Shown: positions 7,698 through 14,108 of the stretch, one piece after another
Layout of the letters: each line of letters starts with the position of its first letter
Position numbering within the stretch: position 1 is the first letter of the stretch
IMG/VR virus record: IMGVR_UViG_3300030102_000566
Span: 7,038-30,255 of that record
DNA: 23,218 bases
Direction: 5' to 3' (one strand)
Origin: a virus
Made by a program: the position numbers and the translations under genes
The notes under the pieces: generated by a model
What the model was told of the DNA's origin: nothing
Database searches by the model: none
What the model saw: only the letters and a program-made list of their open reading frames with translations

Positions 7698-8334
7698 TTT
7701 TAGCCTCCCAATTAAAAAAGTGTGTTACGCAGTATCTACCATCCCCGAACTTTGCATCACTATCCATTTTCACAGGATATACTTTATGCCCTAAATAACT
7801 AGGAAACATAACCATTCTATTCGGTATGCACTTTATTCGTCTATTAGCCTCAGTAAGACAAAAATCTCCACCTTTGAACTTCTTAGGTTCTTTGTAAAGC
7901 CAGACAAGAAAAGTAAATTGTGTGCTATCTTTGTGCGATTTATACTCCTGCTCATGGTCGTAATAACTAACCATAGTAGAATCAGTATTTGTATTTATGT
8001 AATTGTTATGATGAAGAGGCATAGCTTTCTCTACAATCTTTTTAAATTCCTCAGATTGTTGTTTGTATAGAGCCTGTAGTATATGTGAAAACTTTCTACC
8101 TTTGATTGTGTAGGTATCCCATAGATAAAAACGAAAAGCATTTGACTTTGACTCTCCTTTTAAATCTTTAGCCACAATGGTGTTTTCCGCTTTCTCAATA
8201 GTGGCTACCTCTCTACTAGAATAAAAATCAAGTTCTTTCCATATAAGACCTAACTCCTCTTCTGTGTACCAATTATCAATAATAATATGAGGATATAGGG
8301 GGTCTCTAGCAGTTTTTATTTTCCATTGTTTCAT
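7684..8334 (-). CDS. 2-oxoglutarate/Fe(II)-dependent oxygenase (second of three)
   Basis: A 216-residue protein with the double-stranded beta-helix motifs of prolyl-4-hydroxylase-like 2OG-Fe(II) oxygenases. YKSHKDSTQFTF supplies His134 and Asp136, FKGGDFCL is the conserved GG-D/E-F strand, and PNRMVMFPSYLGHKV supplies distal His183. Arg200 in DGRYCVTHFFN is the likely 2-oxoglutarate anchor. The N-terminal third (PHIIIDNWYTEEELGLIW) is the usual entry helix of this fold. The start forms an ATGA overlap with the previous oxygenase. The N terminus differs from cyanophage-type short forms in having a longer helical insert at about 80-115. The substrate is unknown. Confidence 0.86.
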   Translation of the reverse strand: MKQWKIKTARDPLYPHIIIDNWYTEEELGLIWKELDFYSSREVATIEKAENTIVAKDLKGESKSNAFRFYLWDTYTIKGRKFSHILQALYKQQSEEFKKIVEKAMPLHHNNYINTNTDSTMVSYYDHEQEYKSHKDSTQFTFLVWLYKEPKKFKGGDFCLTEANRRIKCIPNRMVMFPSYLGHKVYPVKMDSDAKFGDGRYCVTHFFNWEAKNEGG

Positions 8335-8840
8335 AAGTAATTAATGTTAAAGTTTACTCTTCTAGGAACGTCAGTACAGTTAGTACTAGCATGTGGCTTA
8401 CTAGAATCAAAAAATAACATCCTATTAGCTATAGATTCTATCTTTGTACCATCTCCTAACACAGTAAAACCATTACAAGTATTTAGGTAAAATATAGCAC
8501 CTTTGTGAGGTTCGTCTTGGTCAACGTGCATTTGATATGTAATTAAGTTCTCAGTCTTTGGAAATAAATTAGCTTTTGCTCTAATTAACTTTTGTATATT
8601 TATCTTGGAAAATATTAATTCTTCTAGTGTATATATAAACTCACTAAGTCGTGCTTCTTCATCATAAAAATTATGCATGAAATAAAACCCGTCAGACTCC
8701 CCTTTTGTATCTCTTGTGCCTACATGACCTGCAAAATACCAAGGAAACCAAATATGACCTGAGTCATATAAAAATATGTCCTCTACTAATTTAAATTCTT
8801 CAGGAGGTAAAAAGTTGTCAACTACTTCGGGCTCTCTCAT
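8331..8840 (-). CDS. 2-oxoglutarate/Fe(II)-dependent oxygenase (first of three)
   Basis: A compact 169-residue oxygenase. YQMHVDQDEPHKGAIFYLN carries His105 and Asp107, NRMLFFDSSKPHAST carries distal His150, and RRVNFNINYL has the C-terminal Arg (160-161) for 2-oxoglutarate. The N terminus (VVDNFLPPEEFKLVEDIFL) is the usual helix before the core. This short form, with H-x-D followed by a short strand and GGT-like turn (VLGDGTKIE), resembles 2OG oxygenases often seen in marine cyanophages. The start codon lies inside the end of the desaturase gene (23-base overlap), so the two are translated together. Substrate not deducible. Confidence 0.84.
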   Translation of the reverse strand: MREPEVVDNFLPPEEFKLVEDIFLYDSGHIWFPWYFAGHVGTRDTKGESDGFYFMHNFYDEEARLSEFIYTLEELIFSKINIQKLIRAKANLFPKTENLITYQMHVDQDEPHKGAIFYLNTCNGFTVLGDGTKIESIANRMLFFDSSKPHASTNCTDVPRRVNFNINYL

Positions 8841-9588
8841 TTAATCTCTCTAGTTTTTTTAGTAAGTTTATTAAAAACTTTATGTGGTCTATTTCATACC
8901 ATTTAACAGCTATTGTCAAGTTGCCTGGGTCAGCGTGATGATTGTTGTGGTATGGATGCATCAAGATAAAAGGAAGATGTATGTTTCTTGAGTTATCATC
9001 AGTTTCAAAGTTTTTATATCCAATTTTGTGCCCAAATACATTAACCCACGATGCTGCATGTAGTGAGTATACTGCAGGTAAAGCGAACAAATATAATGCT
9101 AGTTTAATATTTACTATCATAAATAACACTACTACGCTCCAGTATATAACGTAATAATACTTTTTAATAAATACATGTGCTTTATCTTTGATTAATTTTT
9201 TAATCAAACCTGAACTAATTTGAGAGTTTTTTTCTGTACCAATCCAAAACCAAGTACGCCAGCCATTCTCAGCAGGGTGTGGGTCTCCGTCTACATCTGA
9301 ATACTTGTGATGTGTAGAGTGGTTTGCTGCCCATATCATAGGTGGTCCTTGTAAACCGAAGATAGCACAAGTGTTTAAAAACAACTGTAAAGGTCTAGTT
9401 ATGGTAAAAGCACCATGAGATAAATACCTATGACAATACCCCTCTATACCTAACTTTGCAAAAAATATAATACCAATCAAAGTAAACCATAAATAATTTA
9501 TATCCCATAAATAAAAAAGACCTATAATAGTAAATAGGTGCATGACTGCTTGAGATACTAATAATTTATGGTGGTCTGCTAATTTCAT
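8818..9588 (-). CDS. Membrane fatty acid desaturase (acyl-CoA/acyl-lipid, delta-9 type)
   Basis: This 256-residue integral membrane enzyme has all three histidine boxes of the stearoyl-CoA-desaturase-like family: HRYLSH (53-58), HSTHH (90-94) and HNNHH (214-218). WVNVFGHKIG (181-190) gives the extra Asn/His ligands near the di-iron site. Hydrophobic segments lie at about 9-27, 33-47, 67-83 and 143-178, matching the usual four-TM layout with the boxes facing the cytoplasm. It would place a double bond in a host acyl chain using O2 and reductant. It is slightly shorter than common bacterial members, and no fused cytochrome b5 or ferredoxin is present, so electrons must come from the host. It is linked by ATGA to the cupin-like gene and overlaps the first 2OG oxygenase. 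A metabolic gene inside the tail/lysis region is unusual. Confidence 0.9.
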   Translation of the reverse strand: MKLADHHKLLVSQAVMHLFTIIGLFYLWDINYLWFTLIGIIFFAKLGIEGYCHRYLSHGAFTITRPLQLFLNTCAIFGLQGPPMIWAANHSTHHKYSDVDGDPHPAENGWRTWFWIGTEKNSQISSGLIKKLIKDKAHVFIKKYYYVIYWSVVVLFMIVNIKLALYLFALPAVYSLHAASWVNVFGHKIGYKNFETDDNSRNIHLPFILMHPYHNNHHADPGNLTIAVKWYEIDHIKFLINLLKKLERLNERARSS

Positions 9589-9998
9589 CTATATCCTTTG
9601 ATTAATCTTGTTGCGGGTATAATCCTATCATCAATAATAACGGAAGTACTATTTTTTGTTGGACCCATAAACAATAAAGTGTAAGCAGACTGCTCTGCTT
9701 GTATTTCGTGAAATTTATTGTGAGTTAATAAGTTTACCCACTTATGATGTCTTGTTTCTTTTACCTTTGTATTAGGGTCATAAGTCAATTCTTTATATTG
9801 ACCCCACAGTATAAACGATAAAAAAGTGCCTTCATGGTCGTGCATGACTTGTTGGACTGGTAATATTTTACAAAACAAAATAGAAAAATAAGGACACCAT
9901 ATACCCCAACGTCTAATAGTCATATGTCCTGTTCTAGTTGTAACGTGTGTAGGACCTATTCCTGAATCGTTATAAATCCTTGAGAAGTACTTTATCAT
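9585..9998 (-). CDS. Cupin-like metal-binding protein
   Basis: I take the ATG at 9996-9998 as the start (GGAAG eight bases upstream); a GTG three codons earlier is also open. The 137-residue product has the cupin pattern: VMHDHEGTFLSFILWGQYKE gives H53-x-H55 and Gly66 of motif 1, and THNKFHEIQ gives a later His (93/97) for motif 2. HDHE followed by a strand and WGQY matches a family of small single-domain cupins I recall, in which HDHP-type motifs precede an L-x-G-x-Y strand. Such proteins bind Fe or another divalent metal and may be enzymes or sensors. The 3' end is joined to the desaturase by ATGA. Specific function unknown. Confidence 0.66.
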   Translation of the reverse strand: MIKYFSRIYNDSGIGPTHVTTRTGHMTIRRWGIWCPYFSILFCKILPVQQVMHDHEGTFLSFILWGQYKELTYDPNTKVKETRHHKWVNLLTHNKFHEIQAEQSAYTLLFMGPTKNSTSVIIDDRIIPATRLIKGYR

Positions 9999-10797
9999 AG
10001 CCACCACTTCCGTCTGATTTAGGAACTTTTACATACTCACCAATGTTAGCTTTATTAACACTTTGAGCTATGCGATTACCGTGATTGTCTGTTTTAGGTA
10101 GTACTATTTCTGTATCAGCTAAGTTAGTAATCTCATCAGCAAAATCACAAGTATATTCTACATAAAGACTATTACCCTCTCCATATACTTGATATCTTTC
10201 TAAATGAGTATATAACGATACTGATACTAATTCTTTGTCTTTATTAAATCTAAAACAAAACGAATCATCTGCGTGAGCTACTTTTTTACTTTTTGATATA
10301 GGCATTACAATATCAGATTTCAGTGATTGAGCCCAAGCCCAAATATCGTCATTTGACCCTTGTGCATAAATAGATTGCGTTTGTTGGAGTTCAAAATCTG
10401 AGTTACACATATCAGTAATATATAATACACTTATACCAGAACCTAAACTAACTACAGGTAAAGCTTGACCTGGCTTATAAAAAATTTCTATGGTTTTAGT
10501 TTTAGTATCAAGGTTATAAATATATCTTAAAAAATCTCTATCAATTAAGATACTATTTTGCATTTTACTGCTATCTTTGTAATCAACATCACACGAACAT
10601 TGATGAAAAGTTAAAACATTACCATCTGTATCTACTCCCCACGTTTGAACCTCATATGGAAAAGTTTCAGAGGTAAATACATCTGTTACTTGTTTTTTAA
10701 TTTTTACCACCTCAGCGTCTTCGCTACCCGCAAAGTACACACGGTTAGTAACTTTTTTGTTATCTATGTATGCTCTCATACAAATTGGATTACTCAT
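9970..10797 (-). CDS. Unknown protein at head of oxidative island, coupled to adhesin gene
   Basis: I do not recognise this 275-residue protein. Its ATG overlaps the stop of the glycine-rich adhesin-like gene as TAATG and its 3' end overlaps the cupin-like gene by 29 bases, so it bridges the tail and oxidative modules. It has no signal peptide or membrane segment. It looks mainly beta with alternating charged and aromatic strands (KTIEIFYKPGQALPVVSLG, NSLYVEYTCDF). Cys occur at 6, 67, 69, 131, 182 and 217, with CSC at 67-69. The C terminus, VKVPKSDGSGGYDKVLLKDL, looks like an extended tail. It could be an adhesin-associated cap or chaperone, or a substrate or scaffold for the enzymes. Neither can be decided from sequence. 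Confidence 0.6.
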   Translation of the reverse strand: MSNPICMRAYIDNKKVTNRVYFAGSEDAEVVKIKKQVTDVFTSETFPYEVQTWGVDTDGNVLTFHQCSCDVDYKDSSKMQNSILIDRDFLRYIYNLDTKTKTIEIFYKPGQALPVVSLGSGISVLYITDMCNSDFELQQTQSIYAQGSNDDIWAWAQSLKSDIVMPISKSKKVAHADDSFCFRFNKDKELVSVSLYTHLERYQVYGEGNSLYVEYTCDFADEITNLADTEIVLPKTDNHGNRIAQSVNKANIGEYVKVPKSDGSGGYDKVLLKDL

Positions 10798-11735
10798 TAT
10801 GATACTGCTCCTTGGATATTACCTTGTCCATCTTCATATGTTATTTGATTACCATTTAAGTTTATACCTTTTCCTGCGGCACCACCAGCTCCACCAGAGG
10901 CCTGATTACTGTTTTGCCCAGCTGCACCAGCGTTACCGAAATGTCCACCAGAACCACCACCGTCAGCCGAACTACCACCACTACCATTACCACCAGCACC
11001 AGCACCACTTATGCTACCTGCTTGTCCAGCTTGAGCTGGACCATGTTGAGAAGTAGCAGCTCCAGCAGCACCACCAGCACCGCCTTGTTGACCAGCTCCA
11101 CCGCCACCTCCACCACCACCGTATTGTACTGTGGTTGGAGTTTGACCTTTGCTACCGCCACCAGGCTGTGTGAAGCTACCACCAGCTCCACCGCCACCGC
11201 CACCACCGCCACCACGGATAAATCCTCCGTTGTTTTGGAGTGTGACTGGGTATCCTAAATTAACAGCTGCTTGTCCAGCTGTACCAGCAGAGCCTGCTCC
11301 ACTTGCTGCACCACCAGCTCCACCAGCATTACCTTTACCTACAATCTGGCTATTGTTAATGATTTTAATGGTGTCACCTGAAGTCCACTGATTACCTGTG
11401 TCAATCGCTGAAGCTCCTGTTGAACCAACGATTGCCTGTACGGTTAGAGTTACATCTGAATTACCTGCAGAATATGTGCCACCTCTGTTTGAATAAATGT
11501 TGTAGCTTTGTGTGGTTGAAGAAATAGTTAATGCAATAGCTACTCTATTAGTAGAACCATAAAACTGTGATATGGCTATCGCACCACTACTAGGTATATT
11601 ACCTGAGTCTCCAGTTGTACCAGAAGACACATTACTACCACCAGCATAATATTCAGACATAGATATAGGGTTACTGCCACCAAACTCTGTTTGAATAGCT
11701 GATAATGCTAATGCTCCTGAACTTGGTATTGCCAT
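10797..11735 (-). CDS. Glycine-rich receptor-binding tail adhesin (polyglycine-helix type)
   Basis: This 312-residue protein has an N-terminal phage tail attachment region with two copies of an IPSSGA(L/I)A(L/I)S motif (about 3-12 and 47-56), ending in QFYG. A beta-rich stretch to about 125 comes next, then a very glycine-rich region (about 134-295) with runs such as GGGGGGGGGAGG alternating with Ala/Gln/Ser-rich links. This resembles distal adhesins of the T4-like S16/T2 gp38 group, in which glycine runs form packed polyglycine-II helices and the loops between them read host receptors. It follows the main tail fiber gene directly (TAG then ATG). The receptor cannot be predicted. Another low-complexity tail tip protein is the alternative. 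Confidence 0.68.
   Translation of the reverse strand: MAIPSSGALALSAIQTEFGGSNPISMSEYYAGGSNVSSGTTGDSGNIPSSGAIAISQFYGSTNRVAIALTISSTTQSYNIYSNRGGTYSAGNSDVTLTVQAIVGSTGASAIDTGNQWTSGDTIKIINNSQIVGKGNAGGAGGAASGAGSAGTAGQAAVNLGYPVTLQNNGGFIRGGGGGGGGGAGGSFTQPGGGSKGQTPTTVQYGGGGGGGGAGQQGGAGGAAGAATSQHGPAQAGQAGSISGAGAGGNGSGGSSADGGGSGGHFGNAGAAGQNSNQASGGAGGAAGKGINLNGNQITYEDGQGNIQGAVS
11090..11218. repeat. GC-rich CCA/CCG/CCT triplet tract (glycine codons of adhesin)
   Basis: On the plus strand this stretch is mostly repeated CCA, CCG and CCT triplets, with dense runs at about 11098-11120 and 11185-11215. They are the glycine codons of the adhesin-like gene on the other strand. It is a marked GC-rich island in an AT-rich genome. 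Because the unit is three bases, gain or loss would change glycine run length without breaking the frame. Confidence 0.75.
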
Positions 11736-13043
11736 CTATTTTCCCTTTTTAAGTTCGTCTACTTCTGCTTTTAATTCTTTAACTGCTTCAATAAGAACAC
11801 CAACAAGGTTGCCATAAGCAACTGACATATACTCGCCTTCATCATGTACTACTTCTGGCATTACTTTTTGCATTTCTTGAGCAATTACACCTGTGCCTTG
11901 TCTACCTTCTCTAGTAAAAGTAACACCTCTCATGTTAGTTACTTTATCTAAGGCGTTTGTAATTGTCTCAATATCGTCTTTTAGTCTTTCATCAGAAAAA
12001 GCTGTAACATCATTATTAAAGGTTGCTGCACCTGCTCCCGACATATCTAAGGTTAAAGCAGTTATAGTTGAACCACCATCATTACCTTTAAATATCATGT
12101 CTTTGTCACTAACAGCACTTTGAATTACAAAATCGGACGAGCTATTAGCAAACCTACCTATTTCTGTACCATCATCTTTGATAATGACATCTCCACCATC
12201 AGCATCTAAATTAATATCACCAGCAACATCAAGTGTTAAATCACCACTCGATAAATCTATTTCTGTGCCATCTATTGTGATGTTATCTACTGTTACTCCA
12301 CCATTAGCTGTTACTGAAGTGGCTGTTACAGAATCATTAAAAGTAGCTGCTCCTGCCGCACTCATATCTAATGTTAATGCTGTTATATTAGAACCACCAT
12401 CATTACCTTGAATAATGACATCCTTGTCACTAACTGCTGACCTAAGGGTCAGGTTACTACTATCCATGTTGATTCTGCCTACCTCTGTACCACCATCTTC
12501 AAATGAAATATCACCACCATCGGCATCAAGTTGAATATCTCCAGCTACATCTAATGTTAAAGTACCTGAACTTAAGTCAATTTCTGTACCATCAATAGTA
12601 ATATTATCTATTGTTACCCCACCGTCTGATTGTAAAGAACTTACAGCAGTAACTGCATCAACAACATTAGTGCCGTTGTTGTATACCCACATAGTTTTAC
12701 CTGATGGTACTCCGATTCCTGAACCAGAAGGAGTCTTAACAGTGATAGTATCAGCTGTACCATTATTAACTAAATAATTCTTTTGTATTGCTGGAACAAC
12801 TAAGTTCTGTGCTCCACCTGATGTACCTGTTAAATTAAGTCTTAGATGACGAGCTGATTGTGTAGCATTTGAGTTTGATAAAGTAAGAGTTACTTGTCCG
12901 CTTGAGAAAGCTACATCAACAGTACCTACTATAGCTTCTTCTATTGCTGTTCCTAAATTAGTATTAGTAGTTGTACCCCAACTACCTGATTGCTCACCTG
13001 TATTAATTAATTCAATTTTTAAGTCTGAATATGAACTAGCCAT
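11736..13043 (-). CDS. Tail fiber/spike with C-terminal S74 intramolecular chaperone
   Basis: A 435-residue fiber. Residues 1-35 (SYSDLKIELINTGEQSGSWG, then TTTNTNLGTAIEE) form a conserved phage fiber N terminus. From about 50 to 345 the chain is repetitive beta structure rich in Thr, Asp and Gly. About 349-430 form a Peptidase_S74 domain: FSDERLKDDIETI with Ser350-Asp351, GVIAQEMQKVMPEVV, MSVAYGNLVGVLIEAVKEL, and a final coiled coil. In this family the domain helps three chains fold together, then cuts itself off at the Ser of S-D-x-R-x-K. A segment of about 107 residues is duplicated inside the shaft (see repeat). AGGAG precedes the ATG. Fiber role is secure; receptor is unknown. Confidence 0.85.
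   Translation of the reverse strand: MASSYSDLKIELINTGEQSGSWGTTTNTNLGTAIEEAIVGTVDVAFSSGQVTLTLSNSNATQSARHLRLNLTGTSGGAQNLVVPAIQKNYLVNNGTADTITVKTPSGSGIGVPSGKTMWVYNNGTNVVDAVTAVSSLQSDGGVTIDNITIDGTEIDLSSGTLTLDVAGDIQLDADGGDISFEDGGTEVGRINMDSSNLTLRSAVSDKDVIIQGNDGGSNITALTLDMSAAGAATFNDSVTATSVTANGGVTVDNITIDGTEIDLSSGDLTLDVAGDINLDADGGDVIIKDDGTEIGRFANSSSDFVIQSAVSDKDMIFKGNDGGSTITALTLDMSGAGAATFNNDVTAFSDERLKDDIETITNALDKVTNMRGVTFTREGRQGTGVIAQEMQKVMPEVVHDEGEYMSVAYGNLVGVLIEAVKELKAEVDELKKGK
12003..12623. repeat. Tandem duplication in tail fiber shaft
   Basis: Two adjacent copies of a shaft unit of roughly 100-107 codons (about 12303-12623 and 12003-12302). Both encode GGVT(I/V)DNITIDGTEIDLSSG, then LTLDVAGDI, LDADGGD, SAVSDKD, GNDGGS and ITALTLDMS in the same order. 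The central part between LDADGGD and SAVSDKD is more divergent, and DNA identity is clearly below protein similarity, so the duplication is not recent. It lengthens the beta shaft by one module. Confidence 0.75.
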
Positions 13044-13055
13044 TTTTTTCTCCTA

Positions 13056-13259
13056 TTAGCTTGATTTACCTGCTAATGGAACACTTGTAACGTGAATCTT
13101 AGTATGTCTCTTTTGATTCCACGTGGCACCACAATCTGAGCAAGTCCCTGATTTATATTCCTCTGCATCTACACTCATTCCACAATTAGAACATTCTAGA
13201 TGTACTTCATATTTACATTGTATTATACCATCATCTAATTTTTTTGCTTCAATTATCAT
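13056..13259 (-). CDS. Small zinc-ribbon protein
   Basis: The ATG at 13257-13259 overlaps the stop of the upstream gene as ATGA, so I prefer it to a start 17 codons further up that would lie wholly inside the previous gene. The 67-residue product has two CxxC knuckles, CSNCG and CSDCG, sixteen residues apart, the layout of a zinc ribbon. A basic tail (WNQKRHTKIHVTS) follows. It could bind nucleic acid or act as a small structural zinc protein; its place between two virion-type genes favours the latter. No specific family recognised. Confidence 0.6.
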   Translation of the reverse strand: MIIEAKKLDDGIIQCKYEVHLECSNCGMSVDAEEYKSGTCSDCGATWNQKRHTKIHVTSVPLAGKSS

Positions 13260-13765
13260 GCTGCTATATCTGTCCAATTTGGTGTTTGAGATGTATCTAT
13301 TAAGCCCCATACTAATGTAAATCCGTTTGTTTCACAAGTGCCACTAACACCTGTAAGAGAAACTGTAGCTCCTCCTGTTTGACTTGAACTTCCAAGACCT
13401 GTAGTAGCTACTACTCCTGTTACATCAACAGAATTATTAGTTTGTTGTGTTACAGTGCCTAAAGCACTTGTCCCTGCTAAACCTGTAACTGTAACATTCG
13501 CTTCTGCTGTAACTGATTCTGAACCTAAAGCGGAAGTAGCACCAGGGCCTGTAACTGATACGTTAACTCCTGCACCTTGAGTGACTGATACTGAACCCAC
13601 TGCACTTGTGCCGTGATTTCCTGTAACAGCTATAGAATGGTCTATTGATACAGCAACATTTCCTAAAGCTGTAGTTCCAGTAACATTTAAAGAACCTTCG
13701 TTCCAATTAAGAGCACCCCAAGTGGAACGCCCCCATCCGTCAAAAGGTATTCTTACATCTGCCAT
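13256..13765 (-). CDS. Repeat-containing beta-rich virion protein with WGRSTWG head
   Basis: A 169-residue protein opening MADVRIPFDGWGRSTWGALNW. The rest is four or five short repeats of the type VTG-x-x-(A/G)TSALG-x-V-x-V, each about 22-25 residues (VTGTTALGNVAV, VTGNHGTSAVGSVSV, VTGPGATSALGSESV, VTGLAGTSALGTV, VTGVVATTGLGSS). It ends with a short unique part containing GTCETNGFTLVWG. This is the pattern of a repetitive beta shaft. AGGAAAC precedes the ATG. The WGR-x-TWG motif is shared with the tail nozzle. Probably a tail or fiber-attachment protein; the exact part is unknown. Confidence 0.65.
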   Translation of the reverse strand: MADVRIPFDGWGRSTWGALNWNEGSLNVTGTTALGNVAVSIDHSIAVTGNHGTSAVGSVSVTQGAGVNVSVTGPGATSALGSESVTAEANVTVTGLAGTSALGTVTQQTNNSVDVTGVVATTGLGSSSQTGGATVSLTGVSGTCETNGFTLVWGLIDTSQTPNWTDIAA

Positions 13766-13766
13766 A

Positions 13767-14108
13767 TTAGTTTCCTAATGGGTTGTCATTAATAATATCG
13801 TATACTTTAGATAGTTCTCTTTCCATCCAAGCAGCTAATTCATCTTCCATATCATTCATTTCTGCATCAAGTTTCTCAAAACTTTCCCAAATATCATCAA
13901 TGTTATCACTGTTGAACTGTAGTCGTTCTTCTGCTTGAGTTAATCTGTCATTTAATGTACCCGTGTCACTACTAGCTATTTTACCTTCCATAGCCACTAA
14001 ACGTGTGCTTAGGTCTGACATCCACCATACGAACCCACCTGCGGCTGGCACCACCGATAAGATTATCGTAAGCATCACTGCTGGCGAGAGCACCAATGTC
14101 TTGCTCAT
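13767..14108 (-). CDS. Membrane-anchored coiled-coil protein
   Basis: A 113-residue protein with one N-terminal membrane segment (about 9-30, VMLTIILSVV and GGFVWWM) and a long charged helix from about 32 to 108 with heptad-like pattern (LSTRLVAMEGK, LNDRLTQAEERL, WESFEKLDAEMNDMEDEL). No cleavage site follows the hydrophobic stretch, so it is likely a signal anchor. AGGAG stands eight bases before the ATG. The first 128 bases lie inside the 3' end of the upstream secreted-protein gene in another frame. The shape recalls i-spanin, holin-like or immunity proteins. Its pairing with two exported proteins suggests an envelope role, which is inference. Confidence 0.65.
   Translation of the reverse strand: MSKTLVLSPAVMLTIILSVVPAAGGFVWWMSDLSTRLVAMEGKIASSDTGTLNDRLTQAEERLQFNSDNIDDIWESFEKLDAEMNDMEDELAAWMERELSKVYDIINDNPLGN

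Noticed and set aside
10757-11391. Plus- and minus-strand frames rich in His, Thr or Pro over the adhesin glycine region
   Set aside because: They come from reading the GGN/CCN triplet tract in other frames. The adhesin frame has a proper start, an N-terminal attachment motif and neighbours on both sides.
12003-12623. Possible CRISPR-like or direct DNA repeat array
   Set aside because: The repetition is two copies of a coding module of about 100 codons with divergent DNA, explained by fiber shaft duplication. There are no short equal repeats with unique spacers.
13260-13310. Upstream start for the small zinc-ribbon protein
   Set aside because: It would add 17 residues lying entirely inside the preceding gene. 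The ATG forming an ATGA overlap matches the coupling pattern seen throughout the window.
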